In this document: positions 1-8,002 of the stretch, one piece after another
How positions within the stretch are numbered: position 1 is the first letter of the stretch
How the letters are laid out: every line of letters starts with the position of its first letter
From: Acidobacteriota bacterium
GTDB lineage: Bacteria > Acidobacteriota > Vicinamibacteria > Vicinamibacterales > UBA2999
DNA length: 17,431 bases
NCBI GenBank assembly: GCA_947465645.1
Contig: CANIBQ010000101.1
Span: forward strand, 1-17,431
Direction of reading: 5' to 3'
Made by a program: the position numbers and the translations under genes
The notes under the pieces: model-generated
What the model was told of the DNA's origin: nothing
Databases searched by the model: none
The model's input: the letters and a program-made list of their open reading frames with translations, nothing else

Positions 1-114
1 ACGACGCTGACCGGCGCCTCGGCGGCGGTGAGTGCGATCAAGGCGCTGCGATCCCAGACGCTCACCGTCCGCTCGCTGCAGGACTACTATGCGGGAGTAG
101 AAGCGGGAGCCTGA
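1..114 (+). CDS. C-terminal fragment of an unidentified protein
   Basis: Frame 1 is open from the window edge to a TGA at 112-114 and encodes the last 37 residues of a protein. The third codon positions are almost all G or C, as in the confident genes of this window, which supports real coding. The tail is a probable amphipathic helix that ends with an Asp-Tyr-Tyr-Ala-Gly-Val sequence about nine residues before the stop. I do not recognise the family, and too little is present to propose a function. It is followed by about 210 bp without a gene before comEC. That gap holds a dispersed-repeat copy (123-160) and otherwise only GC-rich sequence in which I see no clear terminator. Confidence 0.6.
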   Translation, partial: TTLTGASAAVSAIKALRSQTLTVRSLQDYYAGVEAGA

Positions 115-122
115 GACTTGTC

Positions 123-160
123 ATGAACCACGAAGCGCGCGAAGGTCCGCGAAGACCGCG
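123..160 (+). repeat. Dispersed 'ATGAACCACGAAG' repeat, forward copy
   Basis: The segment begins ATGAACCACGAAG and continues with spaced 'cgaag' units ('gcgcgaaggtccgcgaag'). The same nine-base head ATGAACCAC recurs at 2777-2785, and the reverse complement of the 'aaccacgaagg' core lies at 2800-2810. The two copies therefore bracket comEC. From general familiarity, 'AACCACGAAGGACACGAAG'-like sequence is a common intergenic repeat in environmental bacteria. No function can be read from it here. Confidence 0.55.
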
Positions 161-323
161 AACCGCCAGCAGGCGCGCGCGCCGCGCCGATCGCCCAGCC
201 CCACCGGCGCGCTGAATCTGCCACACGCGCGCGGGTGAGACCGCGCAGTTTCTGCCACCTCTCCCTGTAAACATCTGACGCTGCGGGCAACCTCCCTGCG
301 CACGGCCTTGCAGGTGGTGGCGC

Positions 324-2780
324 ATGCCTTCCATTGCGGTGATGCCGGCGCTCGCGCTGATGGCTGGCGCCGTCTGCGGCTCCGCGCTCGGCGTGCCGCC
401 GGACGCGGCGCTCTGGATCCTGCCCCTGGCCGTCGTGGGCGCGGCCGTGGCGTGCCTGGCGGACTGCCGTCCTGCCTTTGTCGCGTTTACTGTGGCGGCG
501 TTCTGGTGGGGCGCCTGCGCGTTGGCAGCCGATGCGAGGCAGAAGGCGCTCGACACGCCGCTCCGTCTCGCGCTCGATCGCCAGTTTGGCGGGTTTGCGA
601 TCGACACACCCGGGCCGGGAGGCCGCCACGATCCCATTCGCGTCAGGGGAGTGCTCACCGAGGACGCCGCGCCGTCTGAAGCCTTCGTGACGTTGCGCGT
701 GCGCGTCACGGGGATCGAGATCGCCGGAACATCGCAGCCGGTCGACGGCGTCGTCACGTTCAGCGTCGCCGGACTTGCGTCTTCGTCCGAGTGGGTCGCC
801 GGCCGCGCCGTCGAGATGATGGCGACCTTCCGCCGGCCTGCGCGCTATCTCAATGAAGGCGTCCCGGATTTCGAGCAGGACCTGGCACTCAGCGGCACCA
901 CGCTCTTCGGCTCGGTGAAGAGCGGACTCCTCGTGGATGTCGTCGCGGACGGACACGCGATCCAGGAAGCGGCCGGGCACGTCCGGCGGCACGTGCGGCG
1001 GGCGCTCGACACGTGGATCGCACCCCTCGATCCACTCTCGGCCGCGATCGTCGCCGCCGTGCTCATCGGCGACCGCACGGGGCTCCCCGACGATGTCCGC
1101 GTGCGGCTCCAGGCTGCCGGCACGTATCACGTCATCGCGATCTCCGGCGGCAACATCGCCATCCTCGCGGGCCTGAGCTTCGGCCTGCTGTTTCTCTGCG
1201 GGCTCGCGGGCCGGACCGCGGCCCTGTTCACGCTCCTCCTGCTCGTGGCCTACGCCGCGGTGGTGACGGCCGGCGCCTCCGTCTGGCGAGCGACGCTGAT
1301 GGCGGCGCTCTACCTGGCGGCCCGCGTCTTCGATCACCGCAGTCCGCCGTGGCACGCCATGGGGGTGGCGGCGGCGCTTGTCGTGTGCGCGAGGCCGCTC
1401 GACGTGCGCGACGCAGGATTCATCCTGACGTTCGGCGCGACCGGGGCGCTGCTCGGGGCGCCCGGCTTCGCCGCTCTGAGGCTTCGGCGGGGCAGGGCGG
1501 ACCCGAACCGAGGTGTCGTGAAGAGCGCGCTGTCTCGATGGCTCGTCGCATCACTGGTTGCGTCAGCGGCAGTGGAGGTCGTGCTGCTGCCGGTGAGCGC
1601 TTCGTCGTTCTCGCGGGTCACGAGCGCTGGCCTTCTCCTCAATCTGGTTGCCGTGCCGTTGATGAGCGTCGTGCAGATCGCGGGAACCGTGGTCTCGCTC
1701 ATGGACGCAGCAGGGGCCGTCGCGCAGCCCGCCGGCTGGGGCGCGCATCTGGCGGCGCGCGGCATCGTCTGGAGCTCGCAGCTGATCGACGTGGTGCCCT
1801 GGCTGACCGCGCGCGTGCCACCGCCGCCGCTCGCGCTGGTACTCGTGTACTACGCGAGCCTGGCGGCGACGCTCGTGTGCCGGCGATGGGCCCGGGCCAC
1901 CGGCCTGCTCGTGCTCGTGGTTGCGGGAATCTCCATCGCGTCCGGTGCTCAACCCGCGCACGGCCGTCCGGAGCCAGGGCATCTCCGTCTCACCGTGTTC
2001 GACGTCGGGCAAGGCGACGCACAACTGCTCGAGCTGCCGGATCGGTCCACGCTTCAGATCGACACCGGGGGCATCCCGTTCGGCTCGAGCGGCTTCGACA
2101 TCGGCGCCCGCGTGCTCGCCCCCGCGCTCTGGGCGCGCGGTGTCCGCCGGATCGAGACGTTGCTCCTGACGCACGGCGACCCGGATCACATCGGCGGCGC
2201 GCGGTCGATCGTCAGCGATTTCGGCCCGGAGACGATCTGGGAAGGGATTCCAGTAAGCCGCCACGTCCCGATGCGCGAGCTCATGGCCTATGCCGGCGAG
2301 AACGGGTCCGCGCTCCAGCAGAGGAGTGCCGGCGAGCAATTCGAATCAGGAGAGGCGCGCATTCGCGTGCTGCATCCGCCCAGCGCCGACTGGGAGCGCC
2401 GTGGCGTGCGCAACGACGACTCGGTCGTGCTGGAAGTGCTCTACGGCGACGTGGCCATCCTGCTGACCGGCGACATCGGCGCCGACATCGAACGCGCGAT
2501 TCTGCCGCAGCTCACGACCGCGAAGATCCGCATCCTCAAGGTCGCGCACCACGGCAGCCGCACCTCGTCGTCGCCGGAGCTGCTGGAAGGGTGGCGCCCC
2601 GATATCGCCATCATCGGTTGCGGCCGTGGCAATACGTTCGGCCACCCTGCGCCGGAGGTCCTCGAGCGCCTGAAGTCGGTGGGTGCCGCGATCTATCGCA
2701 CCGATCTCGACGGACAAGTCACCGTCGACACCGACGGGAGAAAAGTGTCGGTCGGCACGTTCGTTGGAGGCATGAAATGA
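324..2780 (+). CDS. comEC: ComEC/Rec2 family DNA-internalisation channel
   Basis: This 818-residue protein is the inner-membrane channel and processing component that passes single-stranded DNA into the cytoplasm during natural transformation. The order of domains is the full ComEC one. Hydrophobic segments and a soluble DUF4131-like part occupy residues 1-200. The Competence membrane domain spans about 225-525, with LIGDRTGLP (247-255) and HVIAISGGN (269-277). A metallo-beta-lactamase-fold domain covers about 553-805. Its metal-site motifs are intact: FDVGQGDA (559-566), THGDPDHIGG (616-625) and AHHGS (741-745). ISGGN replaces the more usual ISGLH, a variant also seen in other ComEC branches. 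The ATG at 324 follows a weak purine stretch (GGTGG, 313-320), and the preceding hydrophobic start fits a membrane protein. The TGA stop lies inside the repeat that begins at 2777. No other competence genes are in the window, so an active transformation system is not shown. Confidence 0.95.
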   Translation: MPSIAVMPALALMAGAVCGSALGVPPDAALWILPLAVVGAAVACLADCRPAFVAFTVAAFWWGACALAADARQKALDTPLRLALDRQFGGFAIDTPGPGGRHDPIRVRGVLTEDAAPSEAFVTLRVRVTGIEIAGTSQPVDGVVTFSVAGLASSSEWVAGRAVEMMATFRRPARYLNEGVPDFEQDLALSGTTLFGSVKSGLLVDVVADGHAIQEAAGHVRRHVRRALDTWIAPLDPLSAAIVAAVLIGDRTGLPDDVRVRLQAAGTYHVIAISGGNIAILAGLSFGLLFLCGLAGRTAALFTLLLLVAYAAVVTAGASVWRATLMAALYLAARVFDHRSPPWHAMGVAAALVVCARPLDVRDAGFILTFGATGALLGAPGFAALRLRRGRADPNRGVVKSALSRWLVASLVASAAVEVVLLPVSASSFSRVTSAGLLLNLVAVPLMSVVQIAGTVVSLMDAAGAVAQPAGWGAHLAARGIVWSSQLIDVVPWLTARVPPPPLALVLVYYASLAATLVCRRWARATGLLVLVVAGISIASGAQPAHGRPEPGHLRLTVFDVGQGDAQLLELPDRSTLQIDTGGIPFGSSGFDIGARVLAPALWARGVRRIETLLLTHGDPDHIGGARSIVSDFGPETIWEGIPVSRHVPMRELMAYAGENGSALQQRSAGEQFESGEARIRVLHPPSADWERRGVRNDDSVVLEVLYGDVAILLTGDIGADIERAILPQLTTAKIRILKVAHHGSRTSSSPELLEGWRPDIAIIGCGRGNTFGHPAPEVLERLKSVGAAIYRTDLDGQVTVDTDGRKVSVGTFVGGMK

Positions 2781-2811
2781 ACCACAAAAATCTTCGAGTC
2801 CTTCGTGGTTG
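2777..2811. repeat. Repeat hairpin at comEC 3' end, inverted partner of 123-160
   Basis: ATGAACCAC (2777-2785) contains the comEC stop codon (TGA, 2778-2780). It is followed after an A-rich run by TCTTCGAGTCCTTCGTGGTT. AACCAC (2780-2785) can pair with GTGGTT (2805-2810), giving a 6-bp stem with a large loop. Read on the minus strand, the right part is AACCACGAAGGACTCGAAG, matching the forward copy upstream of comEC. It has no U-tract on the plus strand, so I would not call it an intrinsic terminator. Confidence 0.5.
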
Positions 2812-2817
2812 CCATTC

Positions 2818-2847
2818 TTGACAAGATCCTTGCCAGAGTGCTACAAG
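2818..2847 (+). promoter_or_regulatory. Putative sigma70-type promoter of the TonB-dependent receptor gene
   Basis: A perfect TTGACA (-35, 2818-2823) is followed after 18 bp by TACAAG (-10, 2842-2847). TG at 2839-2840 plus one base precedes it, forming an extended -10. Transcription would start near 2854, giving a leader of about 78 nt before the ATG at 2932. The promoter lies just outside the comEC 3' repeat, so the receptor and probably the two genes after it can be expressed separately from comEC. Confidence 0.6.
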
Positions 2848-2931
2848 CGCCACAGTTTCGCCCGTCGCCCCGGCACTCTTCTTTACACAGCGCCCACGTC
2901 GTCCCCGCGTAATTTCAACGGAGGTCTGGAT

Positions 2932-5901
2932 ATGAGTACAGTCGCGAGGCTGATCGGCGTGCTCGCGTGGATGGTCCTGATTCCATCGGTCGCCTACGCG
3001 CAAGCGTCACTCGTCGGCGTCGTCAGAGACACATCGAACGCGGTGCTTCCCGGTGTCACTGTCGAGGCGTCGAGTCCGGCGCTCATCGAAAAGGTGCGGA
3101 CGGCCGTCTCCGACAGCGGTGGCCAGTACCGGATCGAGAATCTGCGGCCCGGAACCTACACCATCACGTTCACGCTGCCCGGCTTCAGCGCCGTCAAGCG
3201 CGAAGGCATCGAGCTGACCGGGACATTCGTGGCGTCGGTGAACGCGGACATGCGCGTCGGATCGGTTGAGGAAACGATCACGGTGACCGGCGAAACACCG
3301 GTCGTTGACGTCCAGAGCACGGCGCGGCAGCGTGTCCTGACTCAGGAGGTCCTCGACTCGCTGCCGGCGGGCCGCGTCATCACCTCCCTCGCTGCCAACA
3401 CGGTAGGTATCACGGCGAACGCCGACGTAGGTGGGACGCTGGGCGATGGGCAGGGGGCAGGCGGGCTGGCGGCCCGCGGCGTCGAGGACGCGCGGGTGCT
3501 CGTCAACGGCGTGGCAAGCAACACCTCGTTCCGTCTGACCCAGGGCGCCCCGAACGTCGGCGCGTACCAGGAGATCGTCATCGACACCGGCGGCGTCGAC
3601 GCGGAGCAGGCATGGGGCGGTGTGAACGTCAATATCATCCCGCGCGAGGGCGGCAACACCTTCAGCGGGTCGTTCGTCGGCGCGCTGGCCAACAAGTCGA
3701 TGGCGTCGTCCAATCTCACGCAGGATCTGAGAGACCGGGGCCTGGCCGTCCCCAATACCCTCAACCAGCTCTTTGACGCCAATCCCACGTTCGGCGGTCC
3801 GATCATGCGCGACAAGCTGTGGTTCAACACCACGGCACGGTACACCCGCGCGTGGACCTTTGCCCCGGTGTTCAACAACAAGAACGTCGGCAACCCGGAC
3901 GTCTGGACCTACGAGCCCGACCTCAGCTCGCAGGCGGAGAACAAGCACACGCTGCGCTCCTTCACGCATCGGGTCACGTGGCAGGCGACCACCAAGAACA
4001 AGATCGGTTTTCAGTACGAGTCAACGCACCAGTGCGACTGTCCGAGGCAGGTGCTCGCCACCACCTCGCCCGAAGCCAATATCGGGAATTACACGACGGG
4101 CAGCCCGTTCCGGCACATTTCAGGGCAGTGGACGGCCCCCGTCAGCAACCGCCTCTTGTTGGAAGCGAGTGCGCTGAACCTCAAGCGTGTCGTGACGCGC
4201 GCGAACCCCAATCCATACTTCACAACCGGCGCGGTGGCGCTGATTCCGGTGCAGGAGCAGTCTACCGGCCTCCGTTACCGCGGGACCTCCATTGCCCGGA
4301 TCAGCGACACCAACCTGATCTACGGGCGGGCGGTCGCCTCCTACGTCACGGGAGCCCATTCCTTCAAGACGGGCTTCGTGTATGGAGAGACTCCGAACGA
4401 CGACTTCACGTTCACCCTCGACTCGCCGATCGAGTACCGGTTCAATCGCGGCGTACCGAACCGGATCACGCTGAACGCGACACCGTTCCGGCTGGTGACG
4501 AACCTCGACGCCGATCACGGGCTGTTCGCGCAGGACCGGTGGACGCGGGGCCGCGTCACCATGAGCGGCGGCCTGCGCTACACCTTCACGCGCATCAAGT
4601 TTCCCGAGGTGGTGGTGGGCCCGAGCGTGTTTACCCCGAACCGCAACATCGTGACCCCCGAGACCAACGGCCCGACCTGGCATAGCCTGTCACCGAGGAG
4701 CAGCGTGGCCGTCGACGTCTTCGGCAACGGGAAGACCGCGCTGAAGGCGAGCATGAATCACTACGTGGTCTCGCAGGAGCGCATCACGATTTACGGGGCG
4801 GCTGCGTCTCCAGTAGGGTCTCTCATCACCAGCACGACGCGGTCGTGGAACGACGCCGACCGCGACTTCGTGGCGGATTGCGACCTGGTCAACCCGCTGG
4901 CCAACGGCGAATGTGGGGCCTTCGCCAACCGGGCCTTCGGCAGCACCCAGCCGGGCCGCGCCTACGATCCGGAGGCGACGGGTGGTTGGGGTTCCCGCTA
5001 CGACAACTGGCAGTTCTCGGCCGGTGTGCAGCAGGAGCTCATGCCTCGGGTGTCGGTAGACCTGGCCTACTGGCGAACCTCGTTCGGCAACCTTGCGAGC
5101 ATTCAGAACCGCGCCGTGAGCGCGTCGGACTACACCGAGTACAGCATCACCGCTCCGGTCGACCCGCGGCTGCCTGGTGGCGGCGGCTACGTGCTCCGCG
5201 GGCTGTACGACATCAACCCGGCAAAGTTCGGCCAGGCCGACGAGTACGTGACGATTGCGGAAGAGCAGACCGACGTGTTCAACGGCTTCGACGTCACGTT
5301 CAACGCGCGGCCGCGGGCCGGGGTGCTGCTCCAAGGCGGCGCGAGCACCCAGCGCCGCAGCACCAACAACTGCGACCTCGTCACGGCGTTTCCCGGAGCG
5401 GCGATCGAGGCGGGCCCGTGGGTTGACAGGTCAGAAGCTGATACGCGAGGCGCGACCATCCCGCGGCAGTTTTGCGACTCCACCGGGAACTTCCGCACCC
5501 AGGTCAAGATGCTCGGATCGTTCGTGATTCCCAAGATCGACGTGCAGGTGTCAGCCTCGCTGCAGAACCTGCCGGGACCGCAGATCACGGCCGATCTCAC
5601 CGTGCCGAATGCGACCGTTGCGGCGTCGCTCGGCCGTCCGCTGTCGGGCGGGGCGAGCGCCGTGACCGTGAGCCTGATCGAGCCAGGGACGATGTTCGGG
5701 GAGCGGATGAACCAGCTCGACTTGCGCTTCGCCAAGATCCTGCGGTTCGGTGGCGCCCGCACGACCCTCGGCTTCGATCTCTACAACGCCTTGAATTCGG
5801 CCCCGGTGCTCTCGCTGAGCAGCGCGTACGCCACCTGGCAGCGACCGCAGTCGATTCTGCAGTCCCGCTTCGCCAAGGTCGTTCTGCAAGTCGCCTTCTA
5901 G
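2932..5901 (+). CDS. Oar-like TonB-dependent outer-membrane receptor with CarboxypepD_reg-like domain
   Basis: The 989-residue product is an outer-membrane beta-barrel of the TonB-dependent, Oar-like type, which is strongly expanded in Acidobacteriota. The ATG at 2932 is chosen over an in-frame upstream start at 2809 because GGAGG (2920-2924) precedes it and a signal peptide begins there (residues 1-23, ending SVAYA before Gln). Residues about 25-107 form a carboxypeptidase-regulatory-like fold (GVVRDTSNAVLPGVTVE, then GQYRIENLRPGTYTITF). Residues 115-245 are the plug region, with VTGETPVVDV and NIIPREGGNTFSG. The remainder is a long aromatic-rich barrel, and the protein ends VVLQVAF with the terminal Phe expected for BAM-dependent insertion. 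No TonB or ExbBD gene is nearby. The substrate is unknown. The Tat-exported ThDP enzyme and secreted amidase downstream suggest an organic, perhaps amide-containing, nutrient. Confidence 0.9.
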   Translation: MSTVARLIGVLAWMVLIPSVAYAQASLVGVVRDTSNAVLPGVTVEASSPALIEKVRTAVSDSGGQYRIENLRPGTYTITFTLPGFSAVKREGIELTGTFVASVNADMRVGSVEETITVTGETPVVDVQSTARQRVLTQEVLDSLPAGRVITSLAANTVGITANADVGGTLGDGQGAGGLAARGVEDARVLVNGVASNTSFRLTQGAPNVGAYQEIVIDTGGVDAEQAWGGVNVNIIPREGGNTFSGSFVGALANKSMASSNLTQDLRDRGLAVPNTLNQLFDANPTFGGPIMRDKLWFNTTARYTRAWTFAPVFNNKNVGNPDVWTYEPDLSSQAENKHTLRSFTHRVTWQATTKNKIGFQYESTHQCDCPRQVLATTSPEANIGNYTTGSPFRHISGQWTAPVSNRLLLEASALNLKRVVTRANPNPYFTTGAVALIPVQEQSTGLRYRGTSIARISDTNLIYGRAVASYVTGAHSFKTGFVYGETPNDDFTFTLDSPIEYRFNRGVPNRITLNATPFRLVTNLDADHGLFAQDRWTRGRVTMSGGLRYTFTRIKFPEVVVGPSVFTPNRNIVTPETNGPTWHSLSPRSSVAVDVFGNGKTALKASMNHYVVSQERITIYGAAASPVGSLITSTTRSWNDADRDFVADCDLVNPLANGECGAFANRAFGSTQPGRAYDPEATGGWGSRYDNWQFSAGVQQELMPRVSVDLAYWRTSFGNLASIQNRAVSASDYTEYSITAPVDPRLPGGGGYVLRGLYDINPAKFGQADEYVTIAEEQTDVFNGFDVTFNARPRAGVLLQGGASTQRRSTNNCDLVTAFPGAAIEAGPWVDRSEADTRGATIPRQFCDSTGNFRTQVKMLGSFVIPKIDVQVSASLQNLPGPQITADLTVPNATVAASLGRPLSGGASAVTVSLIEPGTMFGERMNQLDLRFAKILRFGGARTTLGFDLYNALNSAPVLSLSSAYATWQRPQSILQSRFAKVVLQVAF

Positions 5902-5905
5902 AAGT

Positions 5906-5987
5906 CAACGGTGCGACGGTGCGACGGTGCGGGGTGCGACGGCATCCCCGCACCGCACCATCGCACCATCGCACCGTCGCACCGTTG
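5906..5987. repeat. Long hairpin built from tandem 8-bp units (GGTGCGAC)
   Basis: The left arm is a tandem run of the octamer GGTGCGAC after CAAC, and the right arm carries the complementary CACCATCG/CACCGTCG units and ends in GTTG. Positions 5906-5932 pair with 5961-5987 over about 27 positions, with one C/A mismatch and one G-T wobble, and leave a 28-nt loop. It fills most of the 105-nt gap between the receptor and ThDP genes. It ends only 8 nt before the GAGG Shine-Dalgarno (5996-5999) of the latter. It could protect the receptor mRNA 3' end or reduce read-through, but no U-tract follows. Confidence 0.7.
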
Positions 5988-6006
5988 CCCGGTATGAGGC
6001 ACACCC

Positions 6007-7917
6007 ATGAGAGAGATCGTCAGAGACTACCTCGACCTGAAAATTCCACGCCGGGGCTTCATGAAGCGGATGTCCCAGGCGGGCTTCGGAGTGGCCGCGG
6101 CCGCATCGGCGCTTGAGTCGCTGGAACCCTTGGTACATGCGCAAGGGACTCAGGCCGGTGCCCCCCCATCCCCAGGGCTGGTGACCCCTTTCGAGGGCAC
6201 CGGCGGCGAACTGCTCGCCGAGCAGTTGCGGGCCGCCGGCGTCAAATTCCTGTTCCTCGGAAACGGCTCGGGTGTCGGCGCGCTCTGTGACGCGTTGGTC
6301 GATCGGCCCGACATGCAGCTCATTCTCGGCGTGCACGAGGACCTCGTCGTCGCGATGGCGGACGGGTACGCCAAGGCTTCCGGAAAGCCCGGCTTCGTGA
6401 TGTTCAGCCGTGTGGGAACGCCCCACGCGACCTCGAACATGTACAACGCCATGAAGGATCGGACGCCCATCATCGTGACCTCCGATCACGCGGAAACCAC
6501 CAGGGAGGGCCGCGACGGGCTCGAAGACATCGACGACTGGCTGGAGACGGTCGAGCAGTTCACCAAGTTCCGCTGGGTGGTGCATGACGCCAACAGGATT
6601 CCCGAGTGGACCATGAAAGCCATCAAGGTGGCCACGACCATGCCCGGCGGCCCCACGTATCTTCGTTTTCCACGCGATGTGATCTACGAAAAGAAGGTGC
6701 GTGCCGGTATCTACCCGTCCGGTACGTTCAACATACCGATGACCTTGCGGCCCAGTTCGAGTGACGTGGAGCAGGCTGCCCGCATATTGCTCGAGTCGAA
6801 GAGTCCTGTTCTCAACGTGGGCTATGAAGTATGGGCCTCAGATGCCAGGGCGTCGGTGGTCGCGCTGGCCGAGACACTGGCGATTCCGGTGACCCAGTCA
6901 ACCAGTTGGGCTGCCGACTTTCCGACGACCCATCCACTCTTCCTCAGAAACGCCGGCGGGCGCTATCCGGAGACGATCGACGCGTACTTGAATATGGGCG
7001 CGGCGATGAATGGCTCGGCATCGGAAGGCGGCGGCCGCCTCCGCAACGCGAAAATCATTCACGCCTGCATGGACGCGGGGAATCTCGGAACGGCGTATCC
7101 CGTACATGTCGCCCTGCCCGCCAACATCAAGGAGACGGCCACGGCGCTGGTGGACAGCATCAAGAGCCTCGCCACCAGCCAGCGCCTGGCACAGATTCGG
7201 GAGTCACGGCAGGCAGCGACGGAGCGCTTTACGAAAGGGATGCGCGAAGCGTTCGAGTTTGCCGCCAACCGGAGCTTCGATCACGTGCCGCTGACGTGGG
7301 AGTGCCTGTCATACGAGATCAACGCAGCCCTGGATCGCGACGCCTACGTCGTAGACGAGTTCGGGACGGAAGGCCCGAAGGCGCTGCCATGGTTCCCCTT
7401 CGCCGAGGGCCAGAAGACCAAGATCGGCAGGACGACCGGCTATGCGCTGGGATGGGGCGTTGGAGCGTCGATCGGCGTCAAGCTCGCCCGGCCCGACAAC
7501 CAGGTGCTGTGCCTGCAGGGTGACGGCGGATTCCTCTTCGGGCAGAGCGAGGGCCTGTGGACCATGTCTCGCTATGACATTCCCATCATCGTGGTGATCT
7601 TCAACAACCGCTGCTATAACGAGACGCGGAGCAGGATGTACGCCCAGGGAGGACGTCAGTCCGAAACCAAGAAGGACATGCTCTCCTACCTCGGTGATCC
7701 GGATGTAAATTTCGTCCAGATCGCGAACGCGTACAACATCAAGGGCGAACAGGTGCAGAGCCGCGAACAGATCAAGGCCGCGATGGCGCGTGCCGTCAAA
7801 GCCACCCGCGACGGCCGGCCCTACCTGATCGATGCGCTCGTGGAGAGGGGAGAGTCGGGAGCCGCTGGCTGGTATCCCGCGTACTCCGTGGCGAAATCCC
7901 GCACCAGGCAGGTGTAG
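6007..7917 (+). CDS. Tat-exported ThDP-dependent enzyme, acetolactate synthase-like fold
   Basis: This 636-residue protein has the three-domain plan of the ThDP decarboxylase/acetolactate synthase superfamily. The PYR domain spans about 60-225, with the catalytic Glu in GVHEDLVVAMADGYA (Glu111). A central domain covers about 250-390. The PP domain spans about 430-615, with the ThDP-Mg motif from GDG (505-507) to NN (533-534). The N-terminus carries a twin-arginine signal: PRRGFMKRM (Arg15-Arg16), a hydrophobic Ala-rich stretch (23-36) and a probable cleavage region near 44-47 (HAQG). The enzyme therefore probably folds with its cofactor in the cytoplasm and is then exported. The ATG at 6007 has GAGG seven bases upstream. 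The substrate is not identifiable; a 2-oxoacid or acyloin reaction is typical of the family. True biosynthetic IlvB is unlikely because of the export signal and the absence of ilvN or ilvC. Confidence 0.85.
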   Translation: MREIVRDYLDLKIPRRGFMKRMSQAGFGVAAAASALESLEPLVHAQGTQAGAPPSPGLVTPFEGTGGELLAEQLRAAGVKFLFLGNGSGVGALCDALVDRPDMQLILGVHEDLVVAMADGYAKASGKPGFVMFSRVGTPHATSNMYNAMKDRTPIIVTSDHAETTREGRDGLEDIDDWLETVEQFTKFRWVVHDANRIPEWTMKAIKVATTMPGGPTYLRFPRDVIYEKKVRAGIYPSGTFNIPMTLRPSSSDVEQAARILLESKSPVLNVGYEVWASDARASVVALAETLAIPVTQSTSWAADFPTTHPLFLRNAGGRYPETIDAYLNMGAAMNGSASEGGGRLRNAKIIHACMDAGNLGTAYPVHVALPANIKETATALVDSIKSLATSQRLAQIRESRQAATERFTKGMREAFEFAANRSFDHVPLTWECLSYEINAALDRDAYVVDEFGTEGPKALPWFPFAEGQKTKIGRTTGYALGWGVGASIGVKLARPDNQVLCLQGDGGFLFGQSEGLWTMSRYDIPIIVVIFNNRCYNETRSRMYAQGGRQSETKKDMLSYLGDPDVNFVQIANAYNIKGEQVQSREQIKAAMARAVKATRDGRPYLIDALVERGESGAAGWYPAYSVAKSRTRQV

Positions 7918-7933
7918 TCAGGACCGGTTGTGG

Positions 7934-7953
7934 GGGCCGGCTTCAGCCGGCCC
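7934..7953. repeat. Perfect REP-like hairpin GGGCCGGC-TTCA-GCCGGCCC
   Basis: An 8-bp perfect stem (7934-7941 with 7946-7953) closes a TTCA tetraloop 17 nt after the stop codon of the ThDP gene. The same TTCA loop and GGC/GCC stem core occur in the hairpins at 15683-15700 and 17156-17173. The upstream gene ends in GTGTAG, so a GTAG again coincides with the stop codon (7914-7917), but the spacing to the stem is longer than in the other two copies. It may act as a weak terminator or mRNA stabiliser between the ThDP and amidase genes, but it lacks a U-tract. Confidence 0.6.
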
Positions 7954-8002
7954 GCGCGCCGCAATCGTGTCGCCGCACTTCGGCCACAGTCAGGAGCGAA
8001 TT

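Noticed and set aside
87..1355. Long minus-strand open frame opposite comEC
   Set aside because: It is a shadow frame of high-GC comEC, with Arg/Glu/Asp-rich low-complexity translation and no recognisable motif.
1013..2821. Long plus-strand frame inside comEC in another register
   Set aside because: Its Arg/Ala/Gly-rich translation has no domain signature, while the comEC frame has all family motifs.
2809..2931. Upstream in-frame extension of the TonB receptor
   Set aside because: The extra 41 residues hide the signal peptide, start within the repeat/promoter region and lack a Shine-Dalgarno. The ATG at 2932 has GGAGG.
6007..7917. Assignment as biosynthetic acetolactate synthase IlvB
   Set aside because: The Tat signal, the lack of ilvN/ilvC neighbours and the receptor/amidase context argue against it.
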